Below the pieces are notes generated by a model that was given only the letters and a program-made list of their open reading frames with translations, did not search any database and was not told where the DNA came from. A program made the translations under genes and the position numbers. Below, piece after piece: positions 27,801 through 33,078 of a DNA stretch of 64,000 nt; position 1 is the first letter of the stretch; every line of letters begins with the position of its first letter. Source of the DNA: Flavobacterium lindanitolerans. Its GTDB lineage: Bacteria > Bacteroidota > Bacteroidia > Flavobacteriales > Flavobacteriaceae. The stretch covers positions 434,001 through 498,000 of the forward strand of contig NZ_PJND01000008.1 of assembly GCF_002846575.1 (NCBI RefSeq). Direction: 5' to 3'.

Positions 27801-28120
27801 CCATTGCTAATCATTTTAATCCATTTGTTCTCATACCAATAGTAGAATCCCGGTGTAACACCTAAAGGAGCGGTTCCGGTTTCTGCCGTGTTAAAAACCA
27901 ATAAGCTATTGGGCAGGGTTCCCGTATTGACGATCGGGTTCATACTGCTGGTACTCTGAAGTGCCACCCTTGGTATAAGAATACCTCTTTTCTCTGGTTG
28001 CCCGTCAACAGTTACTTCTAACTGTGATGAGTTATTAGGGGTTCTGGTTCCTATTCCTACCTGGGAATAAGCTGCAGAGGCTCCTAATATCGCAATGGCG
28101 GTGAGTAATAATTTCTTCAT
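18899..28120 (-). CDS. giant repeat-rich surface fibre/adhesin (3073 residues)
   Basis: Signal peptide 1-19 (ends SAAYSQ), then VGIGTRTPNNSSQLEV and a GFYYWYENKWIKM block, the usual N terminus of Bacteroidota fibre-like proteins. Residues ~140-320 are two 90-residue repeats; ~320-1055 are eight 92-residue repeats (GTYTYTSENGTVTTIDVPAD ... LGYDPATKKLTYKDENG). Residues ~1150-2800 are Thr/Asn/Val/Ala-rich imperfect repeats with phage-fibre-like NNSITTAKIADDAV and NNQVLTTDGTGAPTW units. The end (2807-3073) has KVGIGTQNM ... LLAVNGSI, then FINENKHLPGITS and a C-terminal coiled coil (EELYLHTIEQQKQLEAKDKE), resembling tail-fibre C termini. No T9SS sorting domain is visible. It lies between the PorP/SprF-OmpA operon and eight paralogues sharing its VNGS-type motif. 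I infer a cell-surface filament. Confidence 0.88.
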   Translation of the reverse strand: MKKLLLTAIAILGASAAYSQVGIGTRTPNNSSQLEVTVDGQPEKRGILIPRVALQSTSSMNPIVNTGTLPNSLLVFNTAETGTAPLGVTPGFYYWYENKWIKMISNGDDTNTTNVSLTQNGQDLILTDSDGNNVRIALSDLQKITTLVNNNDGTYTYTNEAGTQVTINVPADVISNFQNIISNSSVLNQLITNLTNTSVGGNVYYDGNSFTYVDNTGTSHTINIQDIVRGNETVTTLVNNNDGTYTYTNEAGTQVTIDVPADVVSNFNDIITNTSVLNQLITNLTNTSVGGNVYYDGASFTYVDNTGTSHTINIQDIVRGNETVTTLVDNNNGTYTYTSEDGTVTTIDVPADVIQNFQDIMNDNSVSTIVKNIIDANETLTVLGYDPATKKLTYKDEDGRTTILDMSQLVTGNETVTTLVDNNNGTYTYTSENGTVTTIDVPADVIQNFQDIMNDNSVSTIVKNIIDANETLTILGYDSATKKLTYKDENGNTTTLDMAQLVTGNETVTTLVDNNNGTYTYTSENGTVTTIDVPADVIQNFQDIMNDNSVSTIVKNIIDANETLTVLGYDPATKKLTYKDENGNTTMLDLGQLVAGNETLTTLVDNNNGTYTYTSENGTVTTIDVPADVIQNFQDIMNDNSVSTIVKNIIDANETLTVLGYDPATKKLTYKDENGNTTMLDLGQLVAGNETLTTLVDNNNGTYTYTSENGTVTTIDVPADVIQNFQDIMNDNSVSTIIKNIIDANETLTILGYDSATKKLTYKDENGNTTTLDMAQLVTGNETVTTLVDNNNGTYTYTSEDGTVTTIDVPADVIQNFQDIMNDNSVSTIIKNIIDANETLTILGYDSATKKLTYKDENGNTTTLDMAQLVTGNETVTTLVDNNNGTYTYTSEDGTVTTIDVPADVIQNFQDIMNDNSVSTIIKNIIDANETLTVLGYDSATKKLTYKDENGNTTMLDLGQLVAGNETLTTLVDNNNGTYTYTSENGTVTTIDIPADVIQNFQDIMNNSSVSTIIKNIIDANETLTILGYDSATKKLTYKDENGNTTTLDMAQLVTGNETITTLVNNNDGTYTYTNEAGTQVTIDVPADVVSNFNDIISNTSVLNQLITNLTNTSVGGNVYYNGASFTYVDNTGTSHTISIQDIVQANQKIVTLSNGTNTTVASTSAGNTTDYKVNVNPATTTTTGAVKAGAGLDVAADGTLTVNVNTIPNATDKTATVAAGTNTTVAVNNANPNNPVYTVNVPTANGTALGVVKEASTAPTINIAADGALSVNTTALQNNQKTSSVVAGTATTVTSATSGNNTAYTVNVNPATASATGAVKPGTGLSVAADGTLSVNTTATGLGKTLSTDGIIQVNSANTLANSVLADAVLSIANNSITTAKIANAGNNQVLTTDGTGAPTWVNQSALVPATTNTLVNNGTNTLTSTVNGAVATAAAVNSVTTTLSGSNLTTTVNGVGSTALNLAPVVAANDKTSSVVSGTTTTVTSATSGNNTAYTVEINPSAVQSNQKTASVTGSGLATVTSSVSGNNTAYNVDVSAANVQSNQKTSSVVAGTATTVTSATSGNNTAYTVNVSPATASATGAVKPGTGLSVAADGTLSVNTTATGLGKTLTTDGIIQVNSASSLANSVLADAALSIANNSITTAKIADDAVTVAKIANAGNNQVLTTDATGAPIWVNQSALVPATTNTLANNGTNTLTSTVNGVVATAPAVNTVATTLSGSNLTTTVNGVSGTALNLTPVIAANDKTSSVVNGTTTTVTSTTSGNNTAYTVEINPSSVQSSQKTTSVTGSGLATVTSSVTGNNTAYNVDVTAANIQSNQKLTTVSNGTNTTVASTVTGNTTDYKVSVPTATASNLGVVKEASSNPTIKINSNGELSVNLSGTGTPTDPGVGKNFSSTDLDITNGNGATLTTVTANIKDGAVTSAKILDGTIVNADIANSTITTGKIANAGNNQVLTTNASGTPVWTDQSVLIPGNQKNTTVSSGTYTTLVTTTPIANTTNYQVDVSPTALAGAGLKLNTVTGKIDVDINTIPNASDKTATVAAGTNTSITTNNANPNNPIYTVNVPTANGTALGVVKEAAVTNPTIKINSNGELSVNLSGTGTPTDPGAGKNFTSSDLDITNGSGATLTTVTANIKDGAVTSAKILDGTIVNADIAAAANVAVTKLASGGNNKVLVTNSSGTPSWIDQSTLVTATTNTLVNNGTNTLTSTVNGVVATAPAVNTVATTLSGSNLTTTVNGVSGSALNLAPVIAANDKTATVAAGTNTTVTNSVSGNTTNYIVNVPTANGTSLGVVKEANTAPTINIAADGTLSVNTTALQNNQKTSSVVSGTTTTVTSATSGNNTAYTVEINPSSVQSSQKTTSVTGSGLATVTSSVTGNNTAYNVDVTAGNIQSNQKLTTLSNGTNTTVASTVSGNTTDYKVNVPTAGTTLGVVKQAASNPTVTIAPDGTLSVNTTATGLGKTLTTDGIIQVNSANTLANSVLADAALSIANNSITTGKIADDAVTVAKIANAGNNQVLTTDGTGAPTWVNQSALVPATTNTLVNNGTNTLTSTVNGVVASAAAVNAVITTLSGSNLTTTVNGVSSVALNLAPVVAANDKTSTVAAGTNVTVATNTTNPNNPVYTVNVPTANGANLGVVKEAGTAPTINIAADGTLSVNTTALQNNQKTSSVVAGTATTVTSATSGNNTAYTVNVSPATASATGAVKPGTGLLVAADGTLSVNTTATGLGKTLSTDGIIQVNSANTLANSVLADAALSIANNSITTAKIADDAVTVAKIANAGNNQVLTTDATGVPTWVNKNTLDNIYTADGSLAGDRTVNMNGKFLRFRSTSLPVASPETRETIFNYSNGAYITNATTTGRSNFRVSSGSSMVDLYQDLNSRAQLTSSGTSTGLLVGTANGSATPVELITNGTSRVHVSSTGKVGIGTQNMLGTTNANVLLAVNGSIETANSTYADYVFEDYFNGASELKKDYTFKSIKEVEAFINENKHLPGITSIKDLRQNDKGEYIFNMSELSIQILEKVEELYLHTIEQQKQLEAKDKEINQLKEATKSMDERLKQLEKIVLSQNK
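24956..27163 (-). repeat. eight tandem 276-bp coding repeats in the fibre gene
   Basis: Eight consecutive 276-bp (92-codon) units, each spanning TTLVDNNNGTYTYT to LDMAQLVTGNE. The span is exactly 8 x 276 bp. Two unit subtypes alternate (LDMAQLVTGNETV and LDLGQLVAGNETL), some neighbouring units are nearly identical at DNA level, and the first unit is the most divergent (DGRTTILDMSQL). Length change by recombination is expected. Related 90-codon units flank the array (27164-27700 and ~24690-24955). Confidence 0.9.
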
Positions 28121-28208
28121 GATCGTAGTTTTAGTTTATTCTTAGTGCCGGCCTTAATATCTCCGTAAAACACGGCCAAAGGCTTTTAGTTTTTAAAATG
28201 TTTATTTA

Positions 28209-30155
28209 TTATTTGATTTTTAGGATAACAAACTCGCTTCTCCTGTTTATTTCATGTTCCCTATCTGTACATTCCACACCATCAGAACATCCATTTCTTA
28301 ACTGTGTTTCACCGTAACCTTTAGCCGAAAGTCTGCTGGAATCTATTCCGTGGTCTATCATATACCGCTTAACAGCATCGGCTCTTCTTTGGGAAAGCTT
28401 CAGGTTGTATTCACGTGTGCCTCTACTATCTGTATGGCATCGTATTGCTACCGTCATTGCCGGATACTGCCTCATGACGTCTATTATCTTCTCCAGGTCA
28501 AGAGCTGCATCAGGTCGTATGCTTGCTTCGTCAAAATCAAAATAAATATCCCTGATACCAAAGGCATCTGCAATATTTCCTTTTTCCCTGATTTCAGTAA
28601 TTCGTTTTTGAAGAGCGATATCTACCTCTACAAAACCATTTGAACCATCTGACTCAACACTCTTTTCGTCTGTCAGGTAGTCTTTCTTTTCTGCACGTAT
28701 ATGATATCGTTTGCCCTTTTGCAGTTTTGTCTTAAAAATGTAATTACCCTTGCGGTCTGTGACTGCTTCTTCCAATAATTTAAACTTGTCATCAAAAAGG
28801 CCAAGTTTTACATTTTCCAAGCCTTTATCGTTTATCGAATCGCTTACATGTCCTTCCACAAACTGTTCATTTTCCAATTTCCTGTTTTCTTTCAATCTGT
28901 AGATATCGTCATATCCCATTCCTCCATTTCGGTTGGAAGAGAAGAAACCACCTTGTGATTTGGTATCAATCATAAAGGCAAAATCATCCTGACCTCCATT
29001 AACAGGAGTACCCACATTCTGGGGTTTCTCAAATCCGTTTTCGCCCATCTTACTTCTGAAAATATCCAGTCCTCCCAATCCGGGATGCCCGTCTGAAGCG
29101 AAATACAATTCATTTTCGTCAGATATAAATGGAAAAGTTTCTTTACCTTCCGTATTGATTTCTTTTCCCAGGTTTTCAGGTTTGCTGAATGTACCGTCAG
29201 CATTTATGCTTACCTTATAGATATCTGACTGTCCTATAGAGCCCGGTCTGTCTGAAGCAAAATAAAGCGTCTTGTCATCCGGGCTAAGTGCCGGATGCGC
29301 CGTGTTAAATTCATCGTTATTGAATGGTAACTCGGTAACGTCTCTCCATTTTTCATCTTCAAAAGTTGCCTTGTATATTTTTAGTACAATCCTCCTGTCT
29401 TTACTTCTTCCATTTTTTCCGTTATTGTAGTTATTGCGGGTAAAATATATGGTCTTCCCGTCTTGCGTAAAAGCCGGTGTAGCCTCATGGAAACCGCTAC
29501 TGATTTCATTTGCAAATCTTTCCGGAGCTTCCAGAGTACCGTCACTTCTTACCTTTGAAGCATACAGATTCGTAAACGGAAGTTCTGTCCACCTGTCTAT
29601 CCTTTTTGCGGCGCCTTTTTCTTCTCTTGAAGAAGCAAAGATGAGAGAGCCTTTATAAAAGGCTGTACCGTAATCCTGTCCTTCAGAATTGATTCCTGCG
29701 CTTTCAATACTATATCGTCCGGAGTTATCCAGAATAGCAGACAGATAATCCTTGTCTCCTTCATACAATCTTCCTCTGGCATCAATGGCATTCTTTTTTG
29801 AAAATCTGTCCATCATCTGTGCCGATTTTTCATAATCGCCAATAGACTTCAGCGTCTGGGAATACCTATAAAAATATTCAGGCTCGGGTTCTTCAACTAA
29901 AGCAAACAGTTCCGTATACCATTTGTTGGCTTTTTGAAATTCAGCATTGAAATAGTAGGCGTTGGCCAGTTTTTTGAGCAGGTCTGGTGAACTGTATCCT
30001 TTTGCGACTATGTTTTCATAAACAGTAATGGCATCGATATAGGCAAAGTCATCATAGAGCTTATCCGCTTTTGCCACCTTTCTTTGCTGGGCTACAGCAG
30101 AAAGTGTAAAAAAAACAGACAGCCATATGGTCATTACGAGGGTAATTTTTTTCAT
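28209..30155 (-). CDS. OmpA-family outer-membrane protein with TPR and PD40 repeats
   Basis: 648 residues. Signal peptide 1-22 (ends SAVAQQ), TPR-like helices ~25-140, WD40-like PD40 beta-propeller ~160-425 (HPALSPDDKTLYFASDRPG, PFISDENELYFASDG), a carboxypeptidase-regulatory-like domain ~430-515, and a C-terminal OmpA peptidoglycan-binding domain ~530-645 (IYFDFDEASI, LSQRRADAVKRYM). It anchors to peptidoglycan. The organisation TPR-PD40-CarbReg-OmpA next to a PorP/SprF gene is a recurring pair in Flavobacteriia, and such pairs serve export or attachment of large surface proteins. Third gene of the operon, 14 nt after porP/sprF and 88 nt before the fibre. Confidence 0.92.
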   Translation of the reverse strand: MKKITLVMTIWLSVFFTLSAVAQQRKVAKADKLYDDFAYIDAITVYENIVAKGYSSPDLLKKLANAYYFNAEFQKANKWYTELFALVEEPEPEYFYRYSQTLKSIGDYEKSAQMMDRFSKKNAIDARGRLYEGDKDYLSAILDNSGRYSIESAGINSEGQDYGTAFYKGSLIFASSREEKGAAKRIDRWTELPFTNLYASKVRSDGTLEAPERFANEISSGFHEATPAFTQDGKTIYFTRNNYNNGKNGRSKDRRIVLKIYKATFEDEKWRDVTELPFNNDEFNTAHPALSPDDKTLYFASDRPGSIGQSDIYKVSINADGTFSKPENLGKEINTEGKETFPFISDENELYFASDGHPGLGGLDIFRSKMGENGFEKPQNVGTPVNGGQDDFAFMIDTKSQGGFFSSNRNGGMGYDDIYRLKENRKLENEQFVEGHVSDSINDKGLENVKLGLFDDKFKLLEEAVTDRKGNYIFKTKLQKGKRYHIRAEKKDYLTDEKSVESDGSNGFVEVDIALQKRITEIREKGNIADAFGIRDIYFDFDEASIRPDAALDLEKIIDVMRQYPAMTVAIRCHTDSRGTREYNLKLSQRRADAVKRYMIDHGIDSSRLSAKGYGETQLRNGCSDGVECTDREHEINRRSEFVILKIK

Positions 30156-30169
30156 AAATATCCAGGAGT

Positions 30170-31090
30170 TTAGAAGAATCGAGGCGTCATTACCTTGTCA
30201 TATTTTTTAAACAATTCAAATCGTAGAAATATCTCGTGAGAACCTGAATTATAGGTCGCCAGTTTGGTAGTTTCTGCATCATAGGCATAGCCGGCAAAAA
30301 AACCGTCGGTCATTTGAAATCCAACCATAGCACTCACAGCCGCACTCCATCTGTAGGCTACTCCGGCCGTTATTTTTTCGTTGAAAAGGAAATTGGCCGA
30401 AAAATCTGCCTGAAGCGGTGCCCCTTCAGCTATTTTAAAAAGAACGGATGGTTTAAATTTCAAATCCGGATTTAATTCAAAGACATGTCCTCCCATCAGG
30501 TAGAAATGCATATTTTGTCTTGCGGTGGAATAATTTCCATTATCCTGATAATGTTTGGTTTCAAGGAAAGCAGGCACAGAAAGCCCTACATAAGTATCTT
30601 TCGAATACAAAAAGGCACCTGCCCCAATATTTGGAGTAAAGGAATCTTCTATATTACTTTGAAATCTGGGGTCGTTAGGGTCATAGATATCCAGTTTGGT
30701 ATAGTCAACGTTTAACAGGTTGGCCGTTGTTTTCAATCCGAAGGCCAAATTGAACTCTTCCGAAAGCCTAATCATATAGGAAAAATCGACCGAAATATTA
30801 TTCTCACTGGATGGTCCTATTTTATCGTTCACAAAAGAGAGCCCAAGCCCAACATTGCTATTACTTATAGGAGAATGTAAGGCGAATGCGCCGGTTTTTG
30901 GTGCCCCTTTCAAGCCTATCCATTGTGCGCGATAGAGCCCAAAAATGCTCAACACATCTCTGGAACCTGCATAGGCAGGATTGATGTTCGCCGTATTGTA
31001 CATATACTGGGTATACTGCGAATCCTGCTGGGCAAACCCTACTGCTCCTACAAGAAGAGCCAGCAAGGCAAGCTTATAACTGGTTTTCAT
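30170..31090 (-). CDS. PorP/SprF-family type IX secretion membrane protein
   Basis: 306 residues. Signal peptide 1-20 (ends VGFAQQ), then the hallmark QDSQYTQYMYN and NPAYAGSRD motifs and alternating beta-strands to a C-terminal FLRFELFKKY, predicting an outer-membrane barrel. SprF is needed in F. johnsoniae for surface delivery of the giant adhesin SprB, and PorP-type proteins accompany T9SS cargo with type B domains. Here it follows a CHU_C protein (18 nt) and precedes OmpA and a 3073-residue fibre, a layout that recalls sprB-sprF. Confidence 0.94.
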   Translation of the reverse strand: MKTSYKLALLALLVGAVGFAQQDSQYTQYMYNTANINPAYAGSRDVLSIFGLYRAQWIGLKGAPKTGAFALHSPISNSNVGLGLSFVNDKIGPSSENNISVDFSYMIRLSEEFNLAFGLKTTANLLNVDYTKLDIYDPNDPRFQSNIEDSFTPNIGAGAFLYSKDTYVGLSVPAFLETKHYQDNGNYSTARQNMHFYLMGGHVFELNPDLKFKPSVLFKIAEGAPLQADFSANFLFNEKITAGVAYRWSAAVSAMVGFQMTDGFFAGYAYDAETTKLATYNSGSHEIFLRFELFKKYDKVMTPRFF

Positions 31091-31108
31091 GTTCTGTTTG
31101 TTTTCTGA

Positions 31109-32392
31109 TTAGTTATCGTTCAGATATAGGTAACCTGCCTTTTCAATATTTCTTTTGTTTCCGGATGGCGAAGAAAATTCATAGGTAAGCACATAGAAAT
31201 AAGTACCGGAAGGCAATTTGCTGTCTGGTTGTATGGTTGCTCTTCCATGCGAAATGCCATTGAATACATTCCCATCAGAATCGTAATTTGTAGTTTCAAA
31301 GACTTTCACGCCCCAACGGTTGTAGATACTCACCCTGTTGTTTGGGTAGTGCGTGATGCCGTCAATAAAAAAGTAGTCGTTTTTGCCATCACCGTTTGGA
31401 GTAACCCCGTTGTAGATTACGATATTTCCTTCCGGTTCTACTCTTCTTTTTACTTTGGCAAGTGTAAATACGCCAAATCCCGAAGTTGTGAAAAAAGACG
31501 TCACGGTTCCTGTGCCTCCATTGCCTCTATCGACAATTCCGCCTTCATCAACCCAAAGGTTCTGCTCTTCATTCCAGCGGACAATAGTCACTTTTTCTTC
31601 CTCTACGCCAGAGCCTTCAAGACCACGCCAGATAAATTCAGGAGTTGTCAATTCGTTCCAGGTAAGAGAAAGCATAATTTCGGTCTCCCCGTCTAATCTG
31701 TCAATTGTCCAGTATTCGGTATTGTCGATTACCTCTACATTTCCTGCCTTGCTGGCGTGTGGATATAAGGCATTGGAGTTTTCGAGAAAGTATTTCCCTA
31801 TAAATGCGTCGGTAGGTGCATTTGGAGATGTAGGTGCTATTTTGGCTGGTCTGTGGTATCCTCCATTCCCTATTGGAAACCAGAATTCCTCATCACCGTT
31901 TTTTTGTACGTATCCGTCAATATGACTGTCATTGTCGGTATTGGAATGGGTTGCCTTGTTTTCATAAACAGCCAGACCATCACCTTCACCTTTCACAATA
32001 CCGTTTAGTAAATCAGAATTGCCTGATATACTTATTGTTCCCGAAAGCCTGAAAGGAGGTTGTGGTGAACTGTTGTTGAAAAGTACATCATAAAATTTAA
32101 AGTAGTCGCTTGGTGCATTTCCGGAAATAGACTGCAGCCTGTTACCCTCAAACAAGGTATAGCCACGTTGTCCTGACGTGAAACTTACTTTTCCGTCGTT
32201 GTTAAAATTTCGGAAGACATGGAACTCTCCGTCATTTGTAAAGGTTGCTGTTGGGGTATTGTCAAAATCCAGATAGGTAGAAAGTGTGGTTCCCGGCAAT
32301 ACTGACATTTCTCCTGTATTTGCCATCTGTGCCTGCATGCTCCCCCCAAAGAGCAGTACTAAAAATAAATTCCCGATTATTGTTGTTCTCAT
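31109..32392 (-). CDS. secreted protein with gliding-motility CHU_C (T9SS type B) domain
   Basis: 427 residues. Signal peptide 1-21 (ends GSMQA), a beta-rich central region (~25-320) with no recognised catalytic motif, and a C-terminal CHU_C / type B sorting domain at ~335-427 ([39 protein letters not shown]). Type B cargo depends on a PorP/SprF partner for attachment, and that gene is next in the operon. It is the first gene of the minus-strand unit running to the fibre and has a long (~430-nt) predicted leader. Confidence 0.92.
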   Translation of the reverse strand: MRTTIIGNLFLVLLFGGSMQAQMANTGEMSVLPGTTLSTYLDFDNTPTATFTNDGEFHVFRNFNNDGKVSFTSGQRGYTLFEGNRLQSISGNAPSDYFKFYDVLFNNSSPQPPFRLSGTISISGNSDLLNGIVKGEGDGLAVYENKATHSNTDNDSHIDGYVQKNGDEEFWFPIGNGGYHRPAKIAPTSPNAPTDAFIGKYFLENSNALYPHASKAGNVEVIDNTEYWTIDRLDGETEIMLSLTWNELTTPEFIWRGLEGSGVEEEKVTIVRWNEEQNLWVDEGGIVDRGNGGTGTVTSFFTTSGFGVFTLAKVKRRVEPEGNIVIYNGVTPNGDGKNDYFFIDGITHYPNNRVSIYNRWGVKVFETTNYDSDGNVFNGISHGRATIQPDSKLPSGTYFYVLTYEFSSPSGNKRNIEKAGYLYLNDN

Positions 32393-32430
32393 ATTATCCT
32401 CTGGTATCCCTTATCCTTACTTACTTTTTT

Positions 32431-32580
32431 GCCGCGCCCAGCGGGATCCGTACGAAGAACTTTACCCCTAAAACTCTTACGGCTTTCCCGCTTCCGCAGC
32501 CTGAAAAAGCGCCCGGCAGTGCTGCCTCTACCACAATACAGCACTCATGCAGGACGAGCGTCCTATAAGAGCATGTTGGG
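32431..32580 (-). promoter_or_regulatory. GC-rich foldable leader element ahead of the T9SS operon
   Basis: 150 bp with 87 G/C (58 %), in otherwise AT-rich DNA, ending 38 nt before the CHU_C start codon. Four complementary arm pairs can be read: CATGC/GCATG (32546-32550, 32571-32575) enclosing AGGAC/GTCCT (32551-32555, 32560-32564), AGTGCTG/CAGCACT (32518-32524, 32539-32545), and AGCGGGA/TCCCGCT (32440-32446, 32486-32492). It looks like a structured RNA leader (riboswitch-like or protein-responsive). It matches no class I can name; an extragenic repeat is the alternative. Confidence 0.5.
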
Positions 32581-32825
32581 CCTTCTTTTTATCATGTATT
32601 TTTTACAATCTACATTACTGATAACATTTAATCCTTAAAAAATAAATACTAACCTGAGAACAGTTTTCATGGATAAAACTATCCAATGATGAAAAACACA
32701 CACAAGTAAGAACCCATTCTCTTCAGAATATTTTTAAGTAGGGATTTATATAATCCTAAAGGATTTGTAGAAAGCTGGGGCATAGCTTTATGATTACAGA
32801 GATTAAATAACTCTCAATCACAGTA

Positions 32826-32914
32826 CAAAGATGTGACGGTTACTTAGAAGGTTATAGCAAAAAGTAACAACTGGCAGTATACAAGCGTAACTGGCAACAT
32901 ACAAGAATAACTGG
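32826..32914 (-). promoter_or_regulatory. triple 20-bp direct-repeat promoter, site 3
   Basis: Read on the minus strand: CCAGTTATT (from 32914), CCAGTTACG (from 32894) and CCAGTTGTTACTTTTTGC (from 32874), spaced exactly 20 nt. ATCTTTG (32832-32826) starts 42 nt after the last CC, as at sites 1 and 2. Predicted start is near 32820, giving a ~430-nt leader to the T9SS operon that includes TGATT/AATCA, AAAGCT/AGCTTT and TGGATA/TATCCA hairpins and the GC-rich element. It lies in the divergent region, so an effect on the plus-strand phosphatase is also possible. Confidence 0.65.
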
Positions 32915-33024
32915 TTAGACCTATTGTAAGAATTTATAGGAAATGGTCTTTCTCCTTAATCGTTTCTTAAAACAAGCCTGAAAAAAAGCCGTCATTCTTT
33001 AACCCTAACTTAATCTTTTTCTAA

Positions 33025-33054
33025 TTGCTGAAAATTTTAGCAAACCTATTTTTG
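33025..33054 (+). promoter_or_regulatory. Bacteroidota-type promoter for the phosphatase gene
   Basis: TTG (33025-33027), 19-nt spacer, TATTTTTG (33047-33054): an exact TTG-N19-TAnnTTTG match 25 bp before the ATG at 33079. Confidence 0.75.
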
Positions 33055-33078
33055 TGCCAACAAACAACATAACACATC

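Noticed and set aside
32284..32568. Plus-strand open frames across the CHU_C start and the GC-rich block
   Set aside because: They overlap the strong minus-strand signal-peptide region and encode no recognisable protein; the GC-rich block is better explained as structured leader or repeat.
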